From contig JASFAU010000017.1 in assembly GCA_039704465.1 (NCBI GenBank), forward strand, positions 620,001 through 684,000: a stretch of 64,000 nt of DNA. Direction: 5' to 3'. The notes under the pieces were generated by a model. That model was not told where the DNA came from. It worked only from the letters and a program-made list of their open reading frames with translations, and did not search any database. The stretch is from Plasmodiophora brassicae. Taxonomy: Eukaryota > Endomyxa > Phytomyxea > Plasmodiophorida > Plasmodiophoridae. The position numbers were made by a program, and so were the translations under genes. Numbering within the stretch: position 1 is the first letter of the stretch; every line of letters begins with the position of its first letter. Shown here in pieces: positions 48,798 to 61,096 of the stretch.

Positions 48798-51700
48798 ATG
48801 ACGACGCTGCACAAGCTGAGCGTCCGGGGCGTGCGCTCGTACTCGCCGGACGACGAATCGGTGATCAAGTTCCAGCACCCGCTGACGATCATAGTCGGTC
48901 AGCGCTGGGCGTTGCCGGGACAACGCGCGCGTCTGGACGTCTGAGAGTGCGCGTTGCCCGCCGCGGCAGGGAGTAACGGGAGCGGCAAGACGACCATCAT
49001 CGAGTGCCTGAAGTACGTCTGCTCGGGGGAGTTCCCGCCGCTGTCCGACAAGGGGAAGAGCTTCGTGCACGACCCGGACGCGTGCGGTGAGCCGGTCGTG
49101 AAGGGCCAGATCAAGCTCGCGTTCCGGACCGCGGCCGGTGAGCGCCGCGCCCGATGCAGGCCGCCCGCCCGCCATCTCACACGTGGCCAGGCGCCAGCGT
49201 CATCGCCTGCAAGTCGTTCCAGGTGACGGCGCAGAAGGGCCGCCGGACGTTCAAGCTGATCGATTCGGTGCTGTCGACCACTGACGAATCCGGTACGTCT
49301 GGCAACCGTCTCTAGGTGTCGATGCGCACCGGGCCGGATAACATGCGTGTTTGCTGTGTCAGGTGCCACGAAGACGTGCAGTTACAAATGCGCGCGCATG
49401 GTATATGAGTTCGCGGGTCTTGGATGGCGACTGGGGCGCACCCCGATTCACGTGGTTGTGCTGCTGCAGGACGAACTGATGACCACGCTGATGGGCGTGT
49501 CGCAGCCGATTCTGGAGAACGTCATCTTCTGTCACCAGCTCGACGCCGACTGGCCGCTCAGCGACGATAAATCCTGTAGGTGGTGCCACCTCGCCCCTGG
49601 GTCAAACGCCGACGACGTTGACGACGACGCACGTGCAGTGAAGAAACGGTTCGACGACATCTTCGCCGCTACAAAGTACACCAAAGCGCTGGAGAACATC
49701 AAGAAGCTGCGGGCGGAACAGACGGCCAAGGTCAAAGTACGTATGTCGCGCGCGTTCGACCCCCCCATGTCCCCGGTCGTATGTGCTCACCCTGGCGGTA
49801 CAGGACATGCAGCGCGATCTGGACATCCTGTCGAGCAACCTCCAGACGGCCCGCAAGATCGAAGACGACATCAAGCAGACGACGTCGAAGCTGGAGTCGG
49901 TGTCGGCGAAATGGTGACATCGTCGAGCGTCGGCCATTGCCCCGCTACGCTCAGCCGTAGTTTGTTGCAGGACGGGCGCCAAAGACGCCAAGGAGTGCCA
50001 CACGGAACTCGTCGAGCGCCTGTCCGGCGAACTCGCTCAGGCAGGCACAGATCGGGTGTCGTTTCAGCATGCTGTGTGCGTGTGCTCATTCCCGTGCCGG
50101 CAGGTGTCGTCTGCCGAGGCGAACCTCCAGTCCCTGGAGCGCGAAGCGTCGCTGATGGCGCAGGAAGTGGCCAGAGCGCGGTCGACCTTGCAACTCGTGC
50201 GTGTTTGCATGTGGCATCCGACCGCTGGAATAACGGGGCCCTTCGCTTGCGTTAGGAGTACGTCGAAGACGACGACGCGCTTCGGACGAGGCTGGCGCAG
50301 CTGGAGAAGGCGCTGGAGCAGCGCTCGAGGAGCGTGGCGCCGTGCGAAGCGGAGCTCCAGGCGGCGACCGCGCACGAGGAAACCCTGTCGTCCGAGTACC
50401 AGAACGCCATCAAGGCCGTCGGCCGGATCGAGGTCCTCCAGGAACAATTCGACGCGCAGATGCGCGCCGCCCGCGACCGAATGCTGGCCCTGTCCGACAC
50501 GTACGGCCTGGGCCAGCACGTCGACCTGTCGTCGTCGCGTTCCCCTCTCGGTACGGTGCCCCGCTGGCCCGGATCACCCCCCTGCCCGCCCTCGCTCATG
50601 ATTCGTCTTGCGCAGAACAAGCGCAGGCGTTCATCGACGCGCTGACGCATGTGGAATCGACGCTCGTCGGCGAGTGCACCTCGGCGAAGGAGGCGGCCGG
50701 TCGTCGCGTCGGGGATTTGGAGCGTCGCGTCAACCGGTGCGCCGAGGCGCTGTCCGACGCCGTCCAGCAGGAGCGTGTCGAGCAGCGCGAACGGGAACAC
50801 ATCGAGAAGGCCATCGCCGACCTCGACGTTGAGCTCGCCGTTGCCCGCCGGCAGACTGTGGCGCTCGAGCCGCTCCGCGCCCAGCTGCGGGAGGCGGAAC
50901 GCGCGTTGCAGGACCACGTCGCCCAGGTGGCGGCCCTGGACGTCGACAAGCAGCTCGAGTGCCTGACGCGCCAGCAGTCGTCCCTGATGCCCCGCATCGA
51001 CGCGGCCGTGACCCGCATCCAGACGCTGCAGCGGGCGGCCGACGCCCGCAGCGCCGTCTCCGTCCAGGAGCGGCTGCTCGACCAGGCGCGGCGTCGTGCG
51101 TCGGAGGCGCGCGCCAAGTGCCCGCCGATGGACGGGCTGTCCGCGCAGGACATGGCGGACCGGCTCGCCCGGGAACACGCCGAGGCGCGCGCCGCTTCCG
51201 ACCGCGCCCGGGCGAACGTTCACTCCGCGCAGGAGTCGAAATCCCTGCTCCACGGCCGGCGGCAGGCGCTCCAGGCGCAGGTCGCCGACGCGGAGCAGCG
51301 GGCGCGCGACCTTCGCGCCCGCGTCGACGCGCACCGCGTGTCCAGCCGGGCGCACCTGGACGAGCTGGTGGCGGCGCGCACGGCGGAGCAGGCGCGGCAC
51401 GAGCAGACGGTCAGGTCGGTGGGCGGCGCCCGACTGCTACATGGGCCCGGGCCTGCGTCTTACGGACTGCGCGCTGCTGCAGGTACGCGCGCGACTACGC
51501 GCAAATGTTCGCCGACTGGGGCGACGACGCCCGCGCCGCGCTCCAGGACCACGCCGCCCAGGCGCAGCACGCGTGCGGCCTGTGCGCGCGCCCGTTCACG
51601 CCCGCTGAGCTGCGCGCCTTCGTCGACGGCAACGACGCGCGCATCGCGAAACTGCGGTACGCGGGGGGACCCCGGCTGACGGCCATTGCTGCATTCGAAC

Positions 51701-53961
51701 GTGTGTGCGTCCAGGAACCCGGAGGAGACGGCGGCGGCGGAGGCGGCGCTCGCCCGGCTCCGCTCGCAGCTGGAGAAGCTCGGCGCGCTCCGGGGCGTCT
51801 TCGACGACCTCGAGCGCGTCGAACGGGACGACCTTCCGGCGCTGCGTTCGCAGCTGGCGGCGCTCGACGCGGACATCGCGGACGCCGAGGCGCGCCTGGC
51901 CGACGCGACGCAGGGCGCCGACAGCGCCGACGCGCGGCTGCGCTCCCTGGACGAGGCGCAGCGCCTGGTGGCGACGCTGGTCGACGCGGAGCGCGACGTG
52001 GAGAGTTGCGCCCAGCGGGTCGCCGACCTGACACGGTCGCAGACCGAGGGTGCCGCCGAGCCCGGGTCCGTCGAGGATGCGCACGCCGCCTACGAGGCGA
52101 TGCAGAACGAATCCAAGGACGTGTCGAGGCGGATGGACGACCTGCGCGCGCTGGCGCTCCAGAACGACAACGGGACGCGCGAGCGCACGGACGCCTGCAC
52201 GCGCCTGCGGGAACGGGCGCTGGAGCTCGGGCGCGTCGAGGAGCGGGTCGCCGCCAGCGAACGCGAGCTGAGCGCGCTGCGCGATCGCCTGGCGCAGTCG
52301 CAGGCGACGACGGCCGACCTGAAGCGGGCGCAGGGCCCGCTCGACGACGACCTGCGCCAGGCCCGGCAGCGCCTGGACGAGGAGCGCGAGCGCTCGTCCC
52401 GCGCGGTGAGTGACCTGGACGGCCGGGTGCGGCGCATCCAGCAGGACGTTCGCGAGCTCCGGCAGTGCCTGGGCGACCTGCGCCGCATCGGCAACGACCT
52501 CGACGCCCAGCGCCGCATCGAGCGCGGCACGACGCAACTCGAAGCCGACGTACGCGTCCCCGACCCGGTCGTGCGTCTGACGCGTTGGCACTGACATCCA
52601 GTATCAGGTGCGGAGCGCCCGCGACGCCGTCCGGGCCGCCCAGCACCGGCTGGACACGGTGCGGGCGGCGCTGGCCCAGTTCGAGGTCGACCATCGCAAC
52701 CTGTCGGACAACGTCGCGTACCGGGCCCGGTGCGCCCAGCTCGAAGACCTGCACGGTACGCGTCGTGTCGTGCACTGCGCTGTCGCACTGCGCCCACCGC
52801 CCCCCGTCGTCGTCCCGTAGGTCGAGTGCGATCGTTGCGGGCGCAGGCGTCGTCGGCCCGGCCTAGCTCGGTCGTGCAGGCCGACCTGGATCAGGCCCGG
52901 CAGGCGCTGCTGCAGAGTGAACGTGACTGTGCGTCGTGCAGCGGGGCGCACGCCACCCTGGCCGACCAGGTACACGTCTGCTGCGTTCCCGCCCGCCGCA
53001 CGTCTGCCCCTAACCTGGTCGCTGCGTGCACACACAGCTGTCGAACAGCAAGGCCATGCTGCACGAGGAGCGGTACCGGACGGCGGCGGCGAGGCACCGC
53101 GACGTGACGATCGACCTCGAGACAACGCGGCTGGCCGTCGCCGACCTCGACTGCTTCTACAAGGCCCTGGACCGGTCGCTGATGGAGTTCCACTCCATCA
53201 AGATGCGCGAGATCAACGACGTCCTGAAGGACCTGTGGCAGGCCACGTACCGCGGCAAGGACATTGACACGATCGGTATGCGATCGTGTCGTCGGGTTGC
53301 GCTTCCCGCCCCGCTGACCGCCCTGCCCTGCCCCACAGCCATCCGGTCGGATAGCGCCGACGGCGTCGCCGACGTTGGCGGGCCCAGGAAGCAGTACAAC
53401 TACCGCTTGGTCATGATGCAGGTCGGGCGCGTCGTCGTCGCCGTGCCCGCGCTGTCTCGCACCCGTCTGACACGTGCGGCGCGCGCAGGGCGACACCGAG
53501 CTGGGCATGCGAGGGCGGTCCAGCGCCGGGCAGCGCGTGCTGGCGTCGCTGCTGATTCGCATGGCGCTGTCGGAGACGTTCTGCGTCCGCTGCGGTAACG
53601 ACGATCACGCGTCCGTCCTGGGGCGTGCGCTGACGCCCTTCTTTGTGTGTGTGAAGGCATTCTGGCGCTGGACGAACCGACTACGAACCTCGACGAGGAG
53701 AACGTGCGCGCCCTGGCCGATGCGCTCAATGCGCTCATCGAGCGCCGCAAGGGCCACGAGAGCTTCCAGCTGATTGTCATCACGCACGACGAGGAGTTCG
53801 TCGAGGTCGGTACCCGGCGCCGTTGTGTGTGTGTGCCGACGCGCCTGTGACACATTCGCCCCCAGTTGCTGCGCAAGCGCGATCACGCCGACTGCTACTG
53901 GCGCGTCTTCAAGGACACGAACGGCTGCTCGAAGATCAAGAAGATACCGATCAACGCGTAA
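48798..53961 (+). CDS. RAD50: RAD50 ATPase of the MRN complex
   Basis: An SMC-like ATPase that partners MRE11. Over a dozen exons encode [20 protein letters not shown], Walker [17 protein letters not shown], and [19 protein letters not shown]. Two long coiled coils flank a zinc hook, ACGLCARPF (CXXC at 51574-51585). The C-terminal head has [17 protein letters not shown], signature [20 protein letters not shown], Walker [16 protein letters not shown], the H-loop [11 protein letters not shown] and the tail [16 protein letters not shown]. Introns are short (48898-48969 is 72 nt), and several carry poor or G-rich flanks. In the Q-loop segment the usual HQED is HQLD. Start at 48798 because it directly precedes the conserved first strand. 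It lies 27 kb from MRE11. Confidence 0.94.
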
Positions 53962-54262
53962 GCCGCCCGTTGATGTGGCGTTTCCCCGATGCAACAGACG
54001 TCTGTGCGAGAGAGAGAGAGAGAGAACGACCGCCTGGTCCCCCTGTTGACGCCGACCGCGCGTCGTCGATGCCTGGTCGAACCCGGGTCACGTTCGTATC
54101 GCGGTCTGGCCGGCCACCGCGATGGTACGCCCGGGCGGCCCCCGCCTCGTAGTGGTGACCTGGATCGCTTCCACTACTAGTGTACCTGATGGATCGCGCG
54201 GGTTATTGTCAATTTATCGGGGGAGGGGCACGGTGGACACGGCTCGGCGCCGATCGGTGGGG
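53962..54262. other. intergenic with (GA)n
   Basis: AGAGAGAGAGAGAGAGA at about 54009-54026. It is probably the promoter region of the receptor gene; nothing else is identified. Confidence 0.5.
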
Positions 54263-57200
54263 ATGATGGGGCGCCCGCGCCTGTTGCTCGCGCTGCAGGC
54301 GCTCCTGCTGCTGCACGCGTCGCTGGCGTCGGCGACCATCAGCAGCGCGCGGCGCCGGTCGACCAGCGCCGCGCGGCGACTCGGCCCGGACGGCATCCTG
54401 ATGCTGTACCCGTCCGTCAACGACGACATGTCGTGGTACTCGGCGGTGTCGTGGGCCACGAACCGATCCTTGACGGTCGGCGCCACCCAACAAGCGGACC
54501 CGTACGACAACCGGTCCTGGACGTACAGCGGCGGGTCCATCAAGATCAGCAACGGCGTGATGGTCCAGAAAGGTGGTGTGCGACGTGCCCGAACGTGCGG
54601 GAGACTGACGCGGCACACGTGTCAGATGGGACCGTGCTGGCGATCACGAACAGCAGGTACGGGTGGGCGGATCTGGAGCTGACGGCGTACGCCCGCAACC
54701 CGTCCGGGAGCAACGGCACCAGCGCCTTTTCCGGGTACACGCTCGAGGCGCGATCCGGCGGCGAGAACGCATCCGGTAATTCGTATATCGGGGGTTCATG
54801 TGCATGTGCCGCCGCCTGATCGCCCTGGGGCAGACCCGTGCTCGTTCCGCTCGTACCTGTCGAAATTGTACTTCCAGTCGCGGTGCGTGCTGACGCGTGA
54901 TGCATACCGTCGCGTGGTACGTGCGGCGCCTGACGTTGCCCTGGCAGGCAAATGGGCCTCCAGAAGCGCTACACGCAGAGTCTCTATGTCAGGGGGGCGG
55001 GCGGCGCGCCCAAGTGACGTCACTGTCTGATCACGTGCGTTAGTCGGGGTCGGTGCGGACGGCGACCGGGGCGGTGCCGTACGCGGCGTTCGTCAGCGCG
55101 TACCTTGGCATGAAGATGGTCGTGCGCAGCGCCTCGAACGGCAGGTGCGTACGGCGGCGACGACGACGACCCCTGGTTTCACTGCCCCCTCATGCCATGA
55201 TGACACAGCACGGTCCAGGTCGACCTGTACGTCGACTATACCGAAGGGGCCAACGGAGGTCAGCGCGCGACGACGACATGGGCAGGGGATGTATCTGACG
55301 GACGACGTCCGGGGCGCTGGCACAGGGACGTGGCAGCGTGTCCTGCAGCGCACCGACACGAACGACTGGCAGGCGTCCAGCACGGTGTCATCGTGCACGT
55401 TCCCGGACGCTGGCTCGTACTCGTCATCGGTGGCCAACATTCTATCGCCGGGCAAGGTGCTCACTGTTGCCGTCATTGCCGTTGCCGTACGTGTCGTCCG
55501 GCGCCTGACCATCACTGTGCCAAACAGGCGTGCGTGCTGACGGTGACGAGTCCCACAACGGGCCAGGCGGTCCAGTGGAAATGGGTCTCCCTGCGAAACA
55601 TCGGGCCGGTCACGTCGGCCGCCACCAGGGCCAGAACGCGGTCGCGATCAGCGTCAAAGACGTCGCGGAAGAGGATGATGACAACGTCGACCAGGGCCGG
55701 GCAGCACGTCATCACCTCTGGAACGAAAAGCGCTCGTCGCTGGACGACAACGCCGGCGTCGACGGCACGTCGACGTCGGTCTTCGACCGTACGTGTGCCT
55801 GTCGCAGCGGGCACCACGCTCCACCGGACAACAAAGCGCCCGACGACGAGGCGCCCGACCGCGCAGCGTCGATCGACAACAGGTCAGCGGAGGAGTACTG
55901 CGCATCGGTCTACCTCCAGGAGACGACCGGCGACGTCGACCACAAGACGGCCAGCGACGTCTACACCTGTTGCCCATCCAACAACAGGGCACGCGCGACG
56001 TTCGTCAACGGGTCACCGACGCAGCAGCAGGCCATCGTATACGACGGGACGGCCCGCGACGACATCGAAGCACGTTGCTGCCCCTCCAGCAACATCGCAG
56101 GGACGTGCCAGCACGAGGCGATCACCGGCAGCGAAGCGTCCGACGACGAGTCACGTCACTGCCCAGCGGGTCTCATCTAGGAGGCGACTGTCAGCGACAC
56201 CACAGCCGACGACGTCGCCGGGGTCGCACGCCACTCGTACGACTCGGGCGCCAGCACGAACCACAGGTCGTCCGCGAACGAGACCGCGAACATCGGTACG
56301 GGCGGCGACGTCGCGATCGGGAACATCGCCACAAAGCACGGGACCACCAGCTGGACAGCGGGTCGGGTCGATTCCCGCAGCGTCGACGTTATCGACCACA
56401 CGAACGCACATCCAGCGGGGGACGACGCCAGCGGCAACGTGGACGGTTCAGTCCACTGCTGGCCGACGTGGTCGACCGACGACGACGTCGGTGCAGGCGT
56501 GGCACGTAAGCATCGATCCTGTGGCGAGCGTCGATGTCAGCGCCGCGCTCGTGCTTCACGCCAACGTGCGCTGGCCAGACAGTTATTATGCAGCGGGCGC
56601 TGATCATCCGGCCTTCACCAGCGCCTGGTCGTGCGCGCCCCTCGACCTGTCCCGCCCGCAGACGACGCTGGGGCCCGCGTCCAACACCCTGTGGCTGAAG
56701 GTCGCCCCGAACCGCCTGGCCGTCGGCACCGTGTACAACTTCACCTTCTCGATCTGCATCGCTGGCCCTCCATCGCGGTACGCCTCCTGCTCGCTGGCCT
56801 ATCGCCTAATTACGCCCGACGCGTTGCCGTTCGGCGGCAACCTATCCGTCACGCCCCTCGTCGCCTACGAGCTGTCCACGTTCACCATCAGGACAGTCGG
56901 GTGGCGTTCAACCGGACGCGTCTGCGTTCGTCTCTTCGCCATTGTCGACGCCGCGAACGGTCAGCTCCCGTTGAACGAGGGATCGTGTGCCCCCGCGCCC
57001 GCCACCATCGACACGATGCTGCCGCTGGGCCTGCCCGACGACAACCACACCCTGACCGTCCAGGCCATCGCCTACGACGAGCTGACCGGGGTCGGGTCGA
57101 CCCCGATCACGATCCAGTGTCAGTGCCGTCCACGGCCATCGACGACGACGACGACGCCGGCAGACCTGGTCTCCCTTGTCACGTCCTCGTCAAGAGCGTC

Positions 57201-59331
57201 CCTGCTGTCCGCTGTCCAGGCCGGCGCCGCGTTCCTGAACGCGTTACCCCCAGCCGTGTCGGATCAGGACGGGCGCGAGCGACGCCAGGCTCGCGCGGAC
57301 CTCCTCGCCGCCGTCATCGCATCAGCGACGGCGCCGACGAACACAACGACGACGTCATCGTCGCTGACGGCGCAGGCGACCGCCCTGCACGTGGTCCTGA
57401 GCGGGCCACCCGACGAGATCTCGCAGGCGGTCGCCGAGACATCGCTTCAGTTCATGGTCGACGTGATGAACGGGACGACGACGACCCCGTCAGCGGCGCG
57501 GTTGCCTCGCGCGGGCCGTCTCGTCATCGCCGAGTCGCTCTCCGCCGTCATCGTCGCGTTGGGCGCTCCGACCGCCACGAGCAGCGACGACGTGGTCGTT
57601 GCGGTGGGGCTCCTGGGCCAGGCGCAGGTCGCCGATCTGGTCCCCGGTGAGCCGCACGACGCCATCGAGACCGGTCAGTTCCGCAGCGAGGCCTGGAAGG
57701 TGGATCGCGCCACCAACCGGGCGACGACGTGTGCCGACCATGCCACCAACGGGTACTGTGTCGGCCTGCCCGACACGCTGCCCGCGATGCAGGACCCGGA
57801 CGCCAGCGTCGGCGTGCTCACCACGATCTGGACGGTCAGCCCCAGGCCACTGCCGAACGGGGCCGTCTCCCGAACCGTCTCCGTCAACGTGATGATCGGG
57901 GGCGACAACGCACGACGTCCCGTGATCAGCAACCTGTCCGACCCGATCCAGATCGGCATCGCGACGACGTCGACGACGCCCAGCTCGTCCGTTCAGCATG
58001 CGCTGGTGTGCGTCAGTGCCGGGTCGGGGCACCCGGCGCCATGGACAACGGACGGGTGCCGCCTGGCCGGCAGCGCCATTCAGCAGATCAACGGCACCAC
58101 GTCGGCCATCTGCGAGTGCACGCACCTGACCGATTTCGCCATCGTCGACGACCAGCGCCGACACGACGCCGACTCGACGACGTCGCTCTACAGGCAGACG
58201 GGCACAATCTACCTGTTCTTCGTCTGGGTCTACGCCGGCGAACTCGCCGTCGTGATCGCCGTCGCCCTGGAAGGTCGCCAGGCGATCGTTAAGGAGGCGG
58301 CGCGTAAGTCGCTGCGGCTCACGTCGTCGTTGATCGCGACCCTGTGCCTGGTCCGCATCGTGTCTTCGGTCCTGTACGCGTCCGGCCTGTGGGATGTGGC
58401 GTCGCACGCCATCTTCATCGTTCTGGCGCTGGCGCCGCCCATCGTCCAGTTCCTGCTGCTGTCGTTCTACATCCTGATGCTGGCGGCGACGGCCAGGAAG
58501 ATCCGAACCATGTCGACCGCCAAGCTGGGCCTGTTCCAGGGGATGAGGGCCCCGTTCCTGTTCGCGAACGCGACCATGGTCGTCGTCGTTCCATCGCTGC
58601 TTGTCGCTGGGCTGCTGCTGCCTGTAGATGTGACGACCGGCGGCGTCCTGGGGCTCTCGCTGGCCGACCTGCTCGTGTCGGCGGCCTCATCGGTCGCCTG
58701 CCTGACGTGCTTGGCACTGGGCGTCATGTTCCTGTGGTTCGGTGCCCGACTTCGACAATTGCTGCTGGATGCATCTCGCGACGCACCCGGCAACGTGGCG
58801 AGTACTTCGTCGACGTCGCCATACGGCAAGGTGGCCCGGTCGCTGGCCCGAATGTGTACCGCGTTCTGCGTTTGCCTGTGCGTCCAGAGCTGCCTGTGGC
58901 TTGTATCCGTCGTCGACTTTGCCTGGTACCTTGAGCACTACAGCGCCCTGCATTCCCTGTACCTGACCTGCGATGCCACCTGCATCGCCCTGGCCGTCCT
59001 CTACAACCGGAACACGGTTGCCGTGTCAAGGTCCGCCCGGCTCAACATGGACTCGACTCGGATGAAGCGCGTCTTCTTTGGCCTGGACAACCGCCCCTCA
59101 GGAGCAACGTCGAAGCGTGCCCAGACGATGGCAGGGTCGCCTGTGTCAGTCGGCGCTGCGTCAACGCCGTTGCGAACGGTACAGGAGGCTGGAGACGACA
59201 ATGACGTCGACGTCGGCGCGGTCGATCAGGGACGCGCCATTCAGGTCGCGATGGCTGAGTCCTGGGACCTCATCCGGAATGCAGCAGCTGGACCTCGTCA
59301 TGCGTTGACCGGTGGCCGGCATGCAAGGTGA
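54263..59331 (+). CDS. REJ/GPS seven-transmembrane receptor, adhesion-GPCR-like
   Basis: The start, MMGRPRLLLALQALLLLHAS, is a signal peptide. Several short exons follow (SYSSSVANILSPGK and QWKWVSLRNIGPV mark an unrecognised ectodomain), then a Thr/Ser/Arg/Pro-rich, mucin-like stalk (TTKRPTTRRPTAQRRSTTGQ). A REJ-like stretch, GGNLSVTPLVAYELSTFTIR, lies near 56830. A GAIN/GPS end carries paired Cys and ICECTHLTDFAIV, with the cleavage tripeptide HLT at 58123-58131. Then come seven hydrophobic segments from IYLFFVWVYAGELAVVIAVA to ATCIALAVLYN, and a cytosolic tail. The 55330-59331 part is one exon. All three frames are open across 55.6-56.5 kb, so the stalk frame and the join to the N-terminal exons are less certain; two genes are possible. 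Confidence 0.75.
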
Positions 59332-59378
59332 CCCGCGGATCGTCTCGAGACTTGGGTGTCAATTGCGGCCGGCTGACG

Positions 59379-59747
59379 ATGTCGGAAAACAGGATACAGA
59401 CCGCGTCTGGTTTGGAAGTGGAGGTCGTACCTCTCCAGGACGTTGTCGTCGTGAAGCCCCATGTTTACAACGATCATGTACTGACCAGCATGTATTGCGC
59501 GAGGGCCTTGTCACTACTGACACAGAGTTAGGAGCTTGAGTTCATGGTCGAGTTGGTAGGCCTAGTTCGGTCCAAGCTGCAGGCCAGGCCGGCCTGGAGA
59601 GGGGCAACTCTCGACGAGGTCATGACGGAATCGCGGTCGATTGCGGAGACCGTCATCATCGAATGGCGCACGAACGACCTACTGCTGTGCATGACGCCTC
59701 AATTGGAGAGTCGCGTCAATGCCTTGGCTGATGCATCCCGGTGCTGA
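59379..59747 (+). pseudogene. SKP1-like fragment E with in-frame TAG
   Basis: The frame reads MSENRIQTASGLEVEVVPLQ...SLLTQS, then a TAG at 59529-59531, then continues in the same frame ELEFMVELVGLVRSKL...IVIEWR-type sequence to 59747. ELEFMVELV aligns with ELEFIAQFI of protein A, and IQTASGLEVEV with the SKP1 N-terminus. No signal peptide or ankyrin repeats are present. TAG ends other genes here, so it is a real stop. A decayed family member is the simplest reading. Confidence 0.5.
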
Positions 59748-61096
59748 TTCGAACACGCTCTAATTGGGTGCGCGACCTCCGCCACGTTGTGCTATAAAAC
59801 AAAGAATTCACCCTCCAGCTCGCTGGCATGCATGTCAGCTGCCACAGTCGCCTTGTGTGCGACGAGTCACTTTCGCGCCGATATAGCATAGCCACTTGTC
59901 ACGTCCGCGACCACCTGCGCCACAGTTTGGACGCACGTGTGTCACCCGATCCGGCCCAGTGGCGTACGCTACCGAGAAGGGGGAGGCACCCTACAAGGAG
60001 TCAGACCTGCTTCAGGCCTCCAGCTACAACCGAGCTATAACTAAAACAACTGACAACGTCCCATATAATGTAGCTAGCGCACAAGTCTCATAGCGTCTCG
60101 GAGCATTGCTGGCAATGCACAGTACTCGGATTTCATGAATGGGCTTCTGCCAATACTGCTGTAATGCATCCCAAAGTCGATTCGGGCTTGTTCTAGCTAG
60201 GCATTCTAACCCGATACCTTGCAGCTCGTCGCCATTCCTGTGTTCACCCTCGAAAGAAACTTCTTGCCGCGCATAATTGAACGTCATGACAAGCTCAGGC
60301 CTGCGTGTGCAGCAATGTGAGAAAGGCACCCCAGCCCGCCAAGGGTATCGGCTTTCAACGGGACGTGATTCGCTCGGACTTGTCGTCGACTGCACTTTTA
60401 TCGATCTTCTTTCCCATACCGTGTATGCCGGGATGCCGACAAACGACGTGTTACGGGCCGTTCGTTTAGGTATCTCCACAGTGTAGTCCGGGGTCCTATA
60501 TTTAGCTCCTCATCACCTACGTCAGCATCAGCATCCTCCAGATATTCACATGCGCCAGAGATTCATGTGTCGAGATATGCGGGGATCGAGAGCACGCGAT
60601 CACGTGCGCCGCTGGTGGGAGAGCGGGGTACGGGATCGATGGTGGATAAACGGCATTCGTCTATTGTGTCACCCGAGGCTTGACGGAAGACACTATAACA
60701 GACGCTCAAGCGAGTCCCCCAACTTTGCTCTGATACGACGTCTTTGGGCTGCCTCAGACCTCCCCGGACAAGTCACGGACATCCGTGGAGAAAGGGCACG
60801 AACGCACCCGGGAACTAGTGTGGTGCGCCTCTCGAGCGTGCGAACGAGGGTGCTGTCGCACCACTCGATATCTGTGCGATGGCGGCCGCCAATCGTGGAC
60901 AGCGGCGGTTGCCATGTTGGGCGCTCTAAAAGTAGTGACACCATGTGACGTCGCGGGGGATCACCTTCGACAGCGACGTCGACAGGCAGTAGTGCTCGAA
61001 ACTCGTGAATTCAAATGCGGCCGATGTATGATACACACATGGACAGATGGCAAGCGGCGTCGATGTCGTGTTGGTCAGATGACGAGCGCATCGTCG
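59748..61096. other. non-coding region with dispersed repeat copy 2
   Basis: It contains the counterpart of the 4.1-kb repeat (60357-60470 and 60701-60752), with about 230 bp between the two blocks. I support no gene. Near 61015-61180 the sequence resembles 62755-62900, the 3' flank of protein G, so the flank was duplicated with the gene. Confidence 0.6.

Noticed and set aside
51495..52775. Long minus-strand ORFs opposite RAD50 coiled coil
   Set aside because: Arg/Pro-rich antisense shadows. RAD50 homology continues on the plus strand through the zinc hook.
54009..54026. GA run as a regulatory element
   Set aside because: A simple dinucleotide repeat with no supporting motif.
59529..59531. 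Reassigned TAG codon
   Set aside because: TAG terminates other genes in this window (for example the LMBD2-like gene at 41617-41619), so reassignment is not supported.
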